Source: DAOPXV01 sp964551445
GTDB taxonomy: Bacteria > Muiribacteriota > UBA9980
Assembly (NCBI GenBank): GCA_964551445.1
Contig: CAZKCG010000001.1
Location: forward strand, 62,001 to 126,000
Length of the DNA stretch: 64,000 nt
Direction of reading: 5' to 3'
In this document: piece after piece, positions 54,740 to 63,981 of the stretch
Position numbering within the stretch: position 1 is the stretch's first letter
Layout: each line of letters begins with the position of its first letter
Program-made: the position numbers and the translations under genes
The notes under the pieces: generated by a model
Seen by the model: only the letters and a program-made list of their open reading frames with translations
The model's database searches: none
What the model was told of the DNA's origin: nothing

Positions 54740-57439
54740 ATGAATATTACTATCAGAACTAAAATAATAATTTTAATGATCGTAGCCGCTTCGTCTATCT
54801 TTTATATAGGCTATACGGGTTATGAATCGTCCAGGTCGGCTTTATTCAATTTTAAATTAACCGCCGATGAAAAAATTCCTTCTATCACGGCTATCATGAA
54901 TTATTTGACCCGTTTCGTCGGTCTCGGCAATAAAACCAATGAAATCGTCGGTTTTTATGGTGATACATCAAAACTCGAAGCTCAATTTAACGAGGCGAAG
55001 AAAGATTTTATAGCTTCTTATGAAGCTTTGCGTAAACTTGAATTTACCGGTAAAACAAAAGAACTCATCGAAGCCGCCGGTCAAAAAAATATAGATATAT
55101 TAAAATACGCGGACGCCATGGTTGAAAAACATAAATTACGCAAAAAATTCGTCACTAAGGAAAATGGCATACTCACTCCCGTCAACGCTTTTTTGACCGC
55201 GCGAGAATTCGATCATGTTACCTGGACGGATCAATTGGGAAAAGATATTTCCGCGGGCGAAGAGTTCAGGGGCCAGGCCGATCATGCTTTGTGTATGTTT
55301 GGAAAGTGGATGGAAAATGAAAGGTCTGACGATTTAGAACTAAACGACATTCTTGATAAATTCAAGGAGCCGCATAAAAAAATTCACGAAACCGCGGCGA
55401 AGATCAACGCAGCGATGAAAGATGCGAACGGAATTGCGGCGGCGGGAGTAATATTTGATTCCGAAACGAAGCCGCTTTTAAAACAGATCAGCCATATCTT
55501 CGATGAATGCAGATTTTACACCATAACGAAATACCTTGAAACGAACACCGTTATAGAACAAAACCATGATAAATTATCAAAACTCGATGGCAAACTTCGG
55601 ATCGAATTGGAAAAGATCAATGAAGTTATCAATAATGAAATAAGCGATTTTGTCGGAAGATCTTCGATAAATATAGACTCGTCGTCTTCGCTTATTTTTA
55701 TAACGGGCGCGGCCGCTTTATTAATATTGTTAACGCTTGGATATGCCATTGGAAAAAGTATCACCGGCGTTAATAAATTCATCATTGAAGAATCAAGGAA
55801 GCTCACAAAAGCTGTTTTGAATGGTAATCTTGACGTCAGGGGCGATGTTCAAAAAACAAATTTTGAGTTTCGGGGAATAATAGAAGGTATGAATGACATA
55901 ATGAATTCTTTAATAAAACCGCTTAATGTTACTGCCGAATACGTTGACAGGATATCGAAAGGCGACATACCTCCAAGAATAACCGATACATACTACGGCG
56001 ATTTTAACGAGATGAAAAACAATTTAAATCAGTGCATAGACGCTGTGAACGCGCTCATTGAAGATGCGAATATGCTCTCATGCGCCGCGATCGAAGGAAA
56101 ACTCGCCGCGCGCGCGGATACTTCCAGGCACAACGGTGATTTTAAAAAGATCATCGCTGGCGTGAATTCAACCCTTGACGCTATTATAATTCCTTTGAAC
56201 ACGGCCGCGAATTACATAGAAAGGATCAGCAAGGTCGATATTCCGCCGGTCATTACCGAAAATTATAAAGGCGATTTCAATAACATTAAAAACAATCTCA
56301 ACCAGTGCGTCGGATCGCTCACGCTATTAATGACCGATATGGAAGCGCTTTCACAAAAAGCGCTTGAAGGCGATCTGTCGTATCGGATCGATATCAGAAG
56401 ACATGAAAAAGGTTTCAAGAAAATAGTCGCCGGCGTCACAAGTATTCTCGATTCGGTCGTCGAACCTATAAGGGAAACTTCTAACTGCCTTCTGGAAATG
56501 TCGAAAGGAAATCTCGATATAGCGGTTTCGGGAAACTACAAGGGCGACCATGCGATCCTGAAAAATTCGTTGAACACGACCGTCGATTCCATGAATGATA
56601 TATTAAGCCGCGTTCTGGTCGCTGTCGAACAGGTGAATACGGGCGCGAGACAAGTTTCAGATGCAAGCCGGTCGCTTTCGGAGACCGCTACGGAATCTGC
56701 GAGCTCGCTCGAGGAGATCGGAGCTTCCATGCAGCAGATCAGCTCTCAGGCCGGACATAACGCGGAAAACGCCGCGCAGGCTAACGGCATTGCCGTTTCG
56801 GCCAGATCATCCGCCGGGGAAGGAAACAATAAAATGGGCGATTTGCAGAAAGCGATGTCGGCGATAAATGAGTCGGCGCTCAATGTTGGAAAGATAATTA
56901 AAACGATAGACGAAATAGCCTTCCAGACCAACCTGCTCGCCCTTAACGCCTCGGTGGAAGCGGCGCGCGCGGGAAAGCACGGAAAAGGATTCACGGTCGT
57001 CGCTCAGGAAGTAAGAAATCTCGCACAGAGAAGCGCGAAGGCCGCTAAAGAAACGGCCGAAATGATAGAAAGCTCCATTAAAAAGACCGACGCCGGGTCG
57101 AAGATCGCCGATGAAACGGCGGTATCGCTTGTCGAAATAATGAACGGTGTCGCTAAAGTAACCGATCTTGTGGGTGAAATAGCTTCAGCTTCAAAGGAAC
57201 AGGAACAGGGAGTTTTTCAGGTCAACGCCGGCATCTCTCAGGTTGACCGGGTAACGCAGCAAAATACGGCTACAGCTGAAGAATCTGCCGCGGCGAGTGA
57301 AGAGCTTTCGGCTCAGGCGGCCGAATTAAAAGGCATGCTTGAAAAATTCAGATTGAAGAGTTTCGGCTGTGAAAAATTGACCGACGCTTACGTTCAAAGC
57401 GTTTTCACACAAAGGCAGTCGATCGATGTCGTGAAATAG
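54740..57439 (+). CDS. Methyl-accepting chemotaxis protein with polyHAMP linker (2)
   Basis: An 899-residue tandem paralogue of the preceding receptor with the same layout. TM1 is at about 8-26, a helical sensor domain at 30-312, TM2 at 313-341, six alternating HAMP-like units follow to about residue 620, and the signalling tip IAFQTNLLALNASVEAARAG lies near 736. The sensor domains are clearly related, including a shared KEPHKKxHETAxKINAAMK stretch. The fifth HAMP unit has lost the shared HxGDFKKI signature and reads EKGFKKI. AGGAG precedes the ATG by four bases. The C-terminal tail ends without a CheR-docking pentapeptide. Two inverted repeats upstream suggest separate regulation. Confidence 0.95.
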   Translation: MNITIRTKIIILMIVAASSIFYIGYTGYESSRSALFNFKLTADEKIPSITAIMNYLTRFVGLGNKTNEIVGFYGDTSKLEAQFNEAKKDFIASYEALRKLEFTGKTKELIEAAGQKNIDILKYADAMVEKHKLRKKFVTKENGILTPVNAFLTAREFDHVTWTDQLGKDISAGEEFRGQADHALCMFGKWMENERSDDLELNDILDKFKEPHKKIHETAAKINAAMKDANGIAAAGVIFDSETKPLLKQISHIFDECRFYTITKYLETNTVIEQNHDKLSKLDGKLRIELEKINEVINNEISDFVGRSSINIDSSSSLIFITGAAALLILLTLGYAIGKSITGVNKFIIEESRKLTKAVLNGNLDVRGDVQKTNFEFRGIIEGMNDIMNSLIKPLNVTAEYVDRISKGDIPPRITDTYYGDFNEMKNNLNQCIDAVNALIEDANMLSCAAIEGKLAARADTSRHNGDFKKIIAGVNSTLDAIIIPLNTAANYIERISKVDIPPVITENYKGDFNNIKNNLNQCVGSLTLLMTDMEALSQKALEGDLSYRIDIRRHEKGFKKIVAGVTSILDSVVEPIRETSNCLLEMSKGNLDIAVSGNYKGDHAILKNSLNTTVDSMNDILSRVLVAVEQVNTGARQVSDASRSLSETATESASSLEEIGASMQQISSQAGHNAENAAQANGIAVSARSSAGEGNNKMGDLQKAMSAINESALNVGKIIKTIDEIAFQTNLLALNASVEAARAGKHGKGFTVVAQEVRNLAQRSAKAAKETAEMIESSIKKTDAGSKIADETAVSLVEIMNGVAKVTDLVGEIASASKEQEQGVFQVNAGISQVDRVTQQNTATAEESAAASEELSAQAAELKGMLEKFRLKSFGCEKLTDAYVQSVFTQRQSIDVVK

Positions 57440-57459
57440 ATAGTTTTGATGTTTTAAGA

Positions 57460-59256
57460 CTATTTTATGTTTATTATCTTCTTTATTTTTTCGGGGTTTC
57501 CTTCGAGACACGCGTCAAAAATCTGTTCCGCCATCTGAGGAGTTATTTTCATTTTTTCGGTTAAGACCTTTATGTAATTGGATTTGGTTTTAAGTTTTGC
57601 TTCTTCGACATGCGGTCTTCTCAGTTCGATGGATTTTTCAAGTTTTTTAACTTTATATTGAAGGTTTTTGCGCTTGTTTTCAACCATTATATAGTACGCT
57701 TCCGCCGCTATCGTTCCGCATACCGGCGTTAATAAAAATATGAGCAATGAAAAAACCAGAGTTATCCATGTCATTTCAATTCCCAGCGCGGCGTAGAAAC
57801 CGAGAAACGAAGCTACGGTGAGAACTGAAAAACCGCAACCTGTTATTCCTTTTATCATCAGAAACAGGGTTCCGTTATGCCAGCTGTTATGGGGTGTTCC
57901 TTCAGCCGCTTCTTCGTTTTCATCGTTTCCTGACGGGTAGGTTTTATTCAGTTCCGCCAGTTGCTTTTTTGCGGCGCTGCAATCGAATTCAATCGAATTC
58001 AAGTGATTCATTGTTTCCTTCATGTCTTCGTTGAATGCTATGACGCTCGTTTCGACCGTTTCACGCAATTCAAAATATATCTTGTTTTTATTGATGTCCT
58101 GAAATATGTCCTGGATTTTTTCGAGCAGTATTTTTCCCTCTTCGCGGACTTTGAGGATATCGAAAATATTTTTATAGTTAAGCTCGTTTATCAAAATATT
58201 GAGTTCGGATTTAAAACCTGCTATTTTTTCGGGGATGGAAATGAATTTGGATTGTTTTCCAAGCCTGTCCATCGTTTCGCCGATCTCGCGCAGGATCAAA
58301 TGAGTTTCTTCCGACATTTCTTTTATTATGTCTGAGTAAAGTACTTTCATTTCATCCAGAAAATTATCGAAGGCGGGATCGTATATCGCCTGAATAGCGT
58401 AAAATTTTTCTTTTTTTATAAGATCTTTTAAGAGGTTTTTTGCGTCAAGTATATAATTTTCTTTTTTAAAAGCGAGCGTTATCATGCACTGTATAAGCGC
58501 GTAGATTGAAAAATTATATTTAGGGTCGAAGTTAAATCCCTGGATCACCGCGTTATAAGCTTCCTCGAACATCGAGACGTTGTTGGTCTCGGCCGCCGCA
58601 ATTCTTGTTAAAAGACCCGTAAATGTCATGCCGTGTATAAAAGTTATGGTGGATTTGCCATGAGAGTATTTACAGGTTTTTCTGAAAAAACCAAGAGCTT
58701 CGTCGGCGTCGGCGATATCGAAAAAATCTAAAAGTCCCGACTGGTATTGGACCGTAAAATCCTGAGGATTTTTTTCTTCGGCCTGCCTGAAAATTTTAAT
58801 GGCTTCTTCCGGCTGGCCGTTCCTTAAAGTTTCTTCGGCCTTTCTGCGCATTATTCGGGCGGTGCGCACCTTGGTATCTTCATTTAACGCCTCGCCGCCG
58901 CTTCTATATTCTTTTAATTCTTTTTCACATTCGTAAATAAATATCTGGTCAATGAAACCATAGTTTGATATGGCGTGAAGCGCGTAAATGCTTTTATTGT
59001 AATCATGCCTGAATTTTTCAACCGCGTCTTCGAGAGTTTCGGGGCGCGCCGTTAAATTTAAAAGCTCGGCCCTTTTCGAAGAAAAATTATTGGACGACCC
59101 CGAAGATATGAAAGATTTTGCTTTAGGCATTTTATTCATTACAGCGGAAACAGCCTCGTTGAGGGTTTTTCCGAAATTAGCCGTGCCGTTGATCAGGCTT
59201 CGCATTTCTTTCATGTGCTTATATTCAGTTGAGCCGGATAAATTAAATTGAGCCAT
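57460..59256 (-). CDS. TPR-like protein with C-terminal membrane hairpin, unrecognised
   Basis: A 598-residue protein I cannot assign. An N-terminal Ser-rich 60 residues precede a helical part with TPR-like helices (about 130-290; AEETLRNGQPEEAIKIFRQA, NPQDFTVQYQSGLLDF). Next come coiled-coil-prone helices (300-440), an acidic linker, two hydrophobic helices (about 460-525), and a charged cytoplasmic tail with another coiled coil. There is no signal peptide, so both ends are probably cytoplasmic. The ATG at 59256 has no visible Shine-Dalgarno sequence. A long hairpin lies 30 bp upstream. It converges on the second chemoreceptor and diverges from an orphan sensor gene; membrane scaffolding near receptors would fit, but is speculation. 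Confidence 0.8.
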   Translation of the reverse strand: MAQFNLSGSTEYKHMKEMRSLINGTANFGKTLNEAVSAVMNKMPKAKSFISSGSSNNFSSKRAELLNLTARPETLEDAVEKFRHDYNKSIYALHAISNYGFIDQIFIYECEKELKEYRSGGEALNEDTKVRTARIMRRKAEETLRNGQPEEAIKIFRQAEEKNPQDFTVQYQSGLLDFFDIADADEALGFFRKTCKYSHGKSTITFIHGMTFTGLLTRIAAAETNNVSMFEEAYNAVIQGFNFDPKYNFSIYALIQCMITLAFKKENYILDAKNLLKDLIKKEKFYAIQAIYDPAFDNFLDEMKVLYSDIIKEMSEETHLILREIGETMDRLGKQSKFISIPEKIAGFKSELNILINELNYKNIFDILKVREEGKILLEKIQDIFQDINKNKIYFELRETVETSVIAFNEDMKETMNHLNSIEFDCSAAKKQLAELNKTYPSGNDENEEAAEGTPHNSWHNGTLFLMIKGITGCGFSVLTVASFLGFYAALGIEMTWITLVFSLLIFLLTPVCGTIAAEAYYIMVENKRKNLQYKVKKLEKSIELRRPHVEEAKLKTKSNYIKVLTEKMKITPQMAEQIFDACLEGNPEKIKKIINIK

Positions 59257-59285
59257 AAAAAAATGGTTTTTAAAACACGAAAACT

Positions 59286-59325
59286 AACCCGAAAAACCTT
59301 AATTTTTTAAGGCCCTTTTCGGGTT
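59286..59325. other. Strong hairpin in divergent promoter region
   Basis: AACCCGAAAA (59286-59295) pairs with TTTTCGGGTT (59316-59325), and an inner CCTTAA-TTTT-TTAAGG stem is nested inside. It looks like a bidirectional terminator, but it lies between two divergently transcribed genes, 30 bp before the minus-strand start. It may be a 5' leader hairpin or attenuator. Confidence 0.6.
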
Positions 59326-59419
59326 GATATTTTACGGGAGTTATTCTATCAATTTTATTGATAAAAATCAAATGATTATATTAATGGAAATTTCTGTATT
59401 TTTTTTGAAAAATATGTTA

Positions 59420-59439
59420 TACATATCAAGTGATATGTA
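59420..59439. promoter_or_regulatory. 20-bp perfect palindrome upstream of orphan sensor
   Basis: TACATATCA-AG-TGATATGTA is a perfect inverted repeat, ending 16 bp before the TTG start and overlapping the likely promoter (TTGAAA just upstream). It is a good candidate operator. Confidence 0.55.
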
Positions 59440-59455
59440 AAACCGGAGGCTTTTT

Positions 59456-60484
59456 TTGAAATTAAGGTATCTGCTTTCCATTCTGCTTATAAACATTTTA
59501 GTTATCGCCGGCGGATGGTTCGCTATCAATGTACTTGATAATCATGAGACCGAGAACCGCCGTGAACTTTTCAGGCTGCGCGCGGATTCTTTCGCGCTTG
59601 TTTTAAACGCCGAAAAAATGTCGTCGCTTAAAGATGCCGGATTAAATAAAACGAACCCTGACTTTCTGTTCGTTAAAGAACAGCTGAAAGCCATTTTAAA
59701 AATTAATAAGGACTGCCGTTCATGCTATCTGATGCAGATAAGACCCGACGGCAAAATAATATTTATATCCGATGCCGATCTTAGTTCGCCGGACGACGAC
59801 GCGTTGCCGGGCGAGGTTTATGATGACGCGCCAGCGGGTCTTTCGAAGAGTCTTCTTGAAAATAAACCTTTCGTTGTAGGTCCTTATACGGACAAATGGG
59901 GCGAATGGGTTTCGGCCATGGCGCCGGTTTACGCTAAAAATTCTGAAAAACCCGTCGCTTATTTCGGCGTCGATATAGACGACAAAAAATGGTCCAGCAA
60001 GATCGTCGCTTTTAAACTGCTTGTGACATGCATTCTCGGAGTTCTCATATTATCCGTCATAGCGCTTCTCATCACTAAAAAAATAGTGACGAACCTTGTC
60101 AAAGAAATATCTTATTCAAAGAATTATTTCAAAACCATGTTTAATGGCACTAATGAGCCGCTTATAATATTCGAACCCGAATCACACTGTATTTTTGAGG
60201 CTAATAAGGCTTTTTCGGATCTTTTAGGGTATAAGCAGGAAGAGGTCGTCAAGTTATCGCTTGACGATATTTTCATTCCCGTTTTTAAAGAAAATATTCA
60301 GAAAGACATAGACAGGTTCAGAACTAATAATATAGTCTGGGCGACGAATCAATGCGTTAAAAAAAGCGACAAAACTACGGTTGATGTCGAGATCGTCGGC
60401 ACTAAAATAACTCTTCAGGGCGAAGAGTGCGTCATAGCGGTCGTCAGAAAAACGAATGAAGAAATTTCTGAAGTGACCATTTAG
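59456..60484 (+). CDS. Orphan membrane sensor, extracytoplasmic plus PAS domain
   Basis: A 342-residue protein starting with TTG, with GGAGG seven bases upstream. TM1 is at about 5-26, an extracytoplasmic Cache-like domain at 30-178 has a Cys pair C87-x2-C90 (DCRSCYLMQIRPDGK) and FGVDID near its end, TM2 is at about 183-208, and a single PAS domain covers 222-338. There is no kinase, GGDEF, HAMP-MCP or other output, and the stop follows the PAS domain directly. It must act through a partner or be a truncated sensor. A perfect palindrome overlaps its promoter, so it appears actively regulated. Its convergent neighbour is the ABC-F gene. Confidence 0.85.
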   Translation: MKLRYLLSILLINILVIAGGWFAINVLDNHETENRRELFRLRADSFALVLNAEKMSSLKDAGLNKTNPDFLFVKEQLKAILKINKDCRSCYLMQIRPDGKIIFISDADLSSPDDDALPGEVYDDAPAGLSKSLLENKPFVVGPYTDKWGEWVSAMAPVYAKNSEKPVAYFGVDIDDKKWSSKIVAFKLLVTCILGVLILSVIALLITKKIVTNLVKEISYSKNYFKTMFNGTNEPLIIFEPESHCIFEANKAFSDLLGYKQEEVVKLSLDDIFIPVFKENIQKDIDRFRTNNIVWATNQCVKKSDKTTVDVEIVGTKITLQGEECVIAVVRKTNEEISEVTI

Positions 60485-60497
60485 TAAAAAAAGAAAT

Positions 60498-62396
60498 TTA
60501 AACGTTATCCGCGATAGATGCCAGATATTCCCAGCGGCTCATTTTTTTCTCGAGCTCCGACTCTATGTCGCGGTGGCGTGAGACCCATCCGGCGAGTTTT
60601 TTAGAGTCCGTTTCGCCCGATTCAAAGTATATTTCAAGCTGCTTCTTTTCGTTCTCGAGCCCGGCTATCTCGCCTTCTATGCCCTCGTATTCGCGCCGCT
60701 CGTTGAAGGTAAGTTTTTTCTTGTCGGAGCGCTGTTTTGAAGGCGTCTGTTCCTGCCGTTTTCTATCCGCTTCATTCCTTGAGACGGTTTCAGCCTCGCG
60801 CTGCTCTTCTTTTCGAAATTCGAGGTAATCGGTGAAATTGCCGGCGAAGCCGTTTATATTTCCGGAGCCGTCGAATATTAGCATATAATCTACTACGCGG
60901 TCCATGAAATAGCGGTCGTGCGAGACCACCAGAAGACATCCGTTATATTCGGTGATAAAATCCTCGAGGATGGAAAGAGTTTTAATATCAAGGTCGTTGG
61001 TCGGTTCGTCGAAAACGAGAAAATTCGGGTTTCTCATCAGAACGTGCAGTAAATAAAGTCTTCTTTTTTCTCCGCCCGATAATTTTCCGATCGGAGTATA
61101 ATGCATATTGGGCGTGAACAGAAAGCGCTCCAGCATGGCGCTCGCGGATATCGTTCTGCCGTCCGATAATTCTATGACCTCGCCCGATTTTTTAATGAAA
61201 TCTATTATCTTCATTTCAGGGTCGAGTTCGACGCTGTTCTGGTCGAAATAGCCGAAAAATGTATGGATGCCTTTGTCAATCTCGCCGGTATCCGACTCGA
61301 CGCGGGAAGTTATCAAATTTAAAAAAGTGGTTTTTCCTGAGCCGTTAGGTCCTATTATTCCTATTCTCTCGCGGTTTTTAAAAATATAGGTGAACGGCTT
61401 CACGACGATCTTATCGCCGTATGATTTAGAAATATTTTTAACTGCCAGGATCTTTTTGCCGAGCCGTCTTCCGTTGATCGAAATTTCGATCTCGTCGTCT
61501 TTTTTAAAATCCTTCGCCTGCATATCCGATATTCTGTCTATGCGGGCCTTCTGTTTTGTGCCTCGGGCCTTCGGGCCGCGCCTGAGCCATTCGAGTTCGA
61601 CGCGAAGTATGGTGTTAGTGCGCTCTTCCTCTTTTAAAAGGCTCTCCTCCATGTCGGCTTTTCTTTCGAGGTAATACGAATAATTTCCAGAGTATTGAAG
61701 TATGTTCAATTTATCTATTTCATAGATGGTGTTACAGACGCTGTCGAGGAAGTAGCGGTCGTGCGTCACCACTATAAGCGATTTATTGGTCTTTTGAAGA
61801 TGCGCCTGAAGCCATTCGATAGTGTTAATGTCGAGATGGTTTGTCGGCTCGTCCATTAAAAGAAGATTCGCGTTTCCTATCAGCGACTGCGCGAGCGCCA
61901 CTTTTTTCAGCATTCCGCCGGACAGCGCGCTCATTTTTTGCTCGAGATCGCGGATATTCAATTGATCGAGCACGGCTTTGACCTGATATTCATACTGCCA
62001 CGCTCCGAGCCTGTCCATTTCGGCGTTCGCCGCGTCGAGTTCCGTCTGAAGCCCTTCGCTGTGCCCTTCGCGCAGGCGCGAGCAGAGACTTTCATATTTT
62101 TTAATGATTTCCGTCTGGGGGCTCTTGTTTTTAAAAATATGCTCCAGGACCGTATCGGCCGCGTCGAAGGATGGGAGCTGTTCTAAAAGGCTTATCCTGA
62201 GATCTTTGTTGCGTGATATTATCCCTGAATCGGCGTTGTCGGCCCCGGCCAGAAGCCTTAAAAAAGTAGTTTTGCCGCTGCCGTTAATGCCTATGAGGGC
62301 TATCTTTCTGCCCTCGTCGAGGCCGAGGGAAACATCCCTGAAAAGCGGTTTATCGCCTATTGATTTTGTGAGCCTGTCTATCGAAATAAGATTCAT
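60498..62396 (-). CDS. uup: ABC-F ATPase, Uup-like
   Basis: A 632-residue soluble twin ATPase of the ABC-F family, which acts on ribosomes or nucleic-acid-linked processes rather than transport. The first cassette has GINGSGKTT, LSGGMLKKVALAQ and LLLMDEPTNHLD. The second has GPNGSGKTT, LSGGEKRRLYLL and FLVFDEPTNDLD. The inter-cassette linker RRGPKARGTKQKARID and the C-terminal coiled coil from about residue 555 are the Uup hallmarks. The ATG abuts the stop of the upstream channel gene (TAA-ATG), so it is probably translationally coupled. Confidence 0.93.
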   Translation of the reverse strand: MNLISIDRLTKSIGDKPLFRDVSLGLDEGRKIALIGINGSGKTTFLRLLAGADNADSGIISRNKDLRISLLEQLPSFDAADTVLEHIFKNKSPQTEIIKKYESLCSRLREGHSEGLQTELDAANAEMDRLGAWQYEYQVKAVLDQLNIRDLEQKMSALSGGMLKKVALAQSLIGNANLLLMDEPTNHLDINTIEWLQAHLQKTNKSLIVVTHDRYFLDSVCNTIYEIDKLNILQYSGNYSYYLERKADMEESLLKEEERTNTILRVELEWLRRGPKARGTKQKARIDRISDMQAKDFKKDDEIEISINGRRLGKKILAVKNISKSYGDKIVVKPFTYIFKNRERIGIIGPNGSGKTTFLNLITSRVESDTGEIDKGIHTFFGYFDQNSVELDPEMKIIDFIKKSGEVIELSDGRTISASAMLERFLFTPNMHYTPIGKLSGGEKRRLYLLHVLMRNPNFLVFDEPTNDLDIKTLSILEDFITEYNGCLLVVSHDRYFMDRVVDYMLIFDGSGNINGFAGNFTDYLEFRKEEQREAETVSRNEADRKRQEQTPSKQRSDKKKLTFNERREYEGIEGEIAGLENEKKQLEIYFESGETDSKKLAGWVSRHRDIESELEKKMSRWEYLASIADNV

Positions 62397-63383
62397 TTAA
62401 AGTTTTTTGACCGCCTCTATCTGCGAGGCGCTGCCTAAAACTATCAACTTGTCGCGGTCTTCCAGGATCGTATTAGGCGCCGGGTTCGTCATGAGTTTAT
62501 CGTTCTTTCTTATCGCTATGACTATGACGCCGCTTTTCTGGCGGATGCCGGAATCCATGAGTGAAAGCCCTCTTATTTTTGACTTTTCGCCCACGAGGAC
62601 CTCCTCCATCTGAAGGTCGAGGTCCTGGCCGTGTATGACGGTATCGAGGAAATCTACTACTGACGGGCGGATCATAGCCGCCGCCATTCTTCGTCCGCCG
62701 ATGATGTTGGGGGCGATAACTTTATTCGCGCCGGCTTTTTTTAGTTTTTCGAGCGAGTTCTCGTTCTCGGAACGGGTTATGATATATAGTTCCGAGTTCA
62801 GATTCCGCGCCGATAAAACTACGAAAACGTTGCCGACGTCGGTCGGAAGATTCGATATGAGACCCTTAGCCCGTTCTATTCCGGCTTCAACGAGAGCCTC
62901 GTCCTTTATCGGATCGCCCTTGATGTAGAGTATTCCTCTTTTTGAATATTCATCTATCATGCTCTCGTCGTGTTCGATAACTACGAATGAAAGTTTGTTG
63001 GTTTCAAACTCCTTGATTATGAGTTCGGTGATCTCGCCGCCGCCGCATATTATATAATGATTTGAGAGTTTTTTGATCATATCGTAACTGAACCCCTTTC
63101 CAAAAACCTTTCTTATCTGGCCTTCTACTATGACCTTCGTAAAATTTCCGAGAGCGTAGGTGCCGACCGCGACGCCGGCCATGAGCAGGAAGACCGTGAA
63201 AACTTTTCCGGTCTGTGAAAGCACTTCTCCGCCGCCGAGTCCGACCGTTGAAAATATTACCGAAACAAGATACAGCGAATCGACGAAAGACATTTTTTCT
63301 ATGAACATATAACCCGATATGCCTATAGAAACAATAACGATAAGGGTCGCGAAGGAATATAGTAAAAGTTTTTTATCATCCAT
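62397..63383 (-). CDS. Two-TM ion channel with TrkA-type RCK domains
   Basis: A 328-residue potassium-channel-like protein. TM1 is at about 7-28, the pore helix and filter at 33-54, and TM2 at 59-80. An RCK N-terminal nucleotide-binding domain (about 93-215, HYIICGGGEITELI) and RCK C-terminal domain (240-325) follow. The filter reads T46-V-G-L-G-G-G-E53, not the usual TVGYGD or TVGYGE; Tyr is replaced by Leu and extra Gly residues are present. The dinucleotide motif is also altered (GGGEIT). It starts 1 bp after the recR stop without a separate ribosome site. Selectivity should not be assumed to be potassium. Confidence 0.85.
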   Translation of the reverse strand: MDDKKLLLYSFATLIVIVSIGISGYMFIEKMSFVDSLYLVSVIFSTVGLGGGEVLSQTGKVFTVFLLMAGVAVGTYALGNFTKVIVEGQIRKVFGKGFSYDMIKKLSNHYIICGGGEITELIIKEFETNKLSFVVIEHDESMIDEYSKRGILYIKGDPIKDEALVEAGIERAKGLISNLPTDVGNVFVVLSARNLNSELYIITRSENENSLEKLKKAGANKVIAPNIIGGRRMAAAMIRPSVVDFLDTVIHGQDLDLQMEEVLVGEKSKIRGLSLMDSGIRQKSGVIVIAIRKNDKLMTNPAPNTILEDRDKLIVLGSASQIEAVKKL

Positions 63384-63384
63384 A

Positions 63385-63981
63385 TCAGTTCCGGTTGCAC
63401 AGCGCCCGCGCGAGCGTCATCGAGTCGAGATGTTCGATCTCGCAGCCCGTCGGGATCCCTTGCGCGAGGCGGGTTATCTTTATCTCGCCGCGGCTTATCT
63501 GTTTTTTTATGAAGGCCATGGTGGCGTCGCCCTCCACTTTCGGCGGAAGCGCGAAAAATATTTCTTTTATAAGCGGCTCCGGCGAATTTATCTTCGCGAT
63601 GAGCTGTTTTATTTTAAGCTTGTCGGAGGTCATGAAATCCATGGGCGATATCAGGCCGTTCAAAACATGATAAACGCCGGTGTACTGGCCTGTGTTCTCT
63701 ATGTAGGGGATGTCGGTCGGTTTTTCGACGACGCAGATCTTCGAGCGGTCGCGCATATCGTCGGAACAGATGCCGCAGATATCCGATTCACATATCCCGA
63801 AGCAGTTCTCGCAGAATCTGACGTTTCTGATGACCTCTTCTATGGAAGAACTGAGCGCCGTGCCGAATTCACTTCCTTTCCTGAAAATGAAGAGGGCAAG
63901 GCGCTGCGCCGATTTGGGCCCGACTCCGGGCAGTTTTTCGAGCTCATGGGTAAGCCTGTCAAGGCTTGGAGTTAGAGCCAT
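63385..63981 (-). CDS. recR: Recombination mediator RecR
   Basis: A 198-residue DNA repair protein of the RecFOR pathway that helps load RecA on gapped DNA. It has the helix-hairpin-helix LPGVGPKSAQRLALFI (about 17-32), a zinc site with C57, C60, C69 and C72, and a Toprim domain beginning ICVVEKPTDI. AAGGAA lies about 13 bases before the ATG, a long spacing. The usual upstream neighbours ybaB and dnaX would be beyond the right edge. Confidence 0.96.
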   Translation of the reverse strand: MALTPSLDRLTHELEKLPGVGPKSAQRLALFIFRKGSEFGTALSSSIEEVIRNVRFCENCFGICESDICGICSDDMRDRSKICVVEKPTDIPYIENTGQYTGVYHVLNGLISPMDFMTSDKLKIKQLIAKINSPEPLIKEIFFALPPKVEGDATMAFIKKQISRGEIKITRLAQGIPTGCEIEHLDSMTLARALCNRN

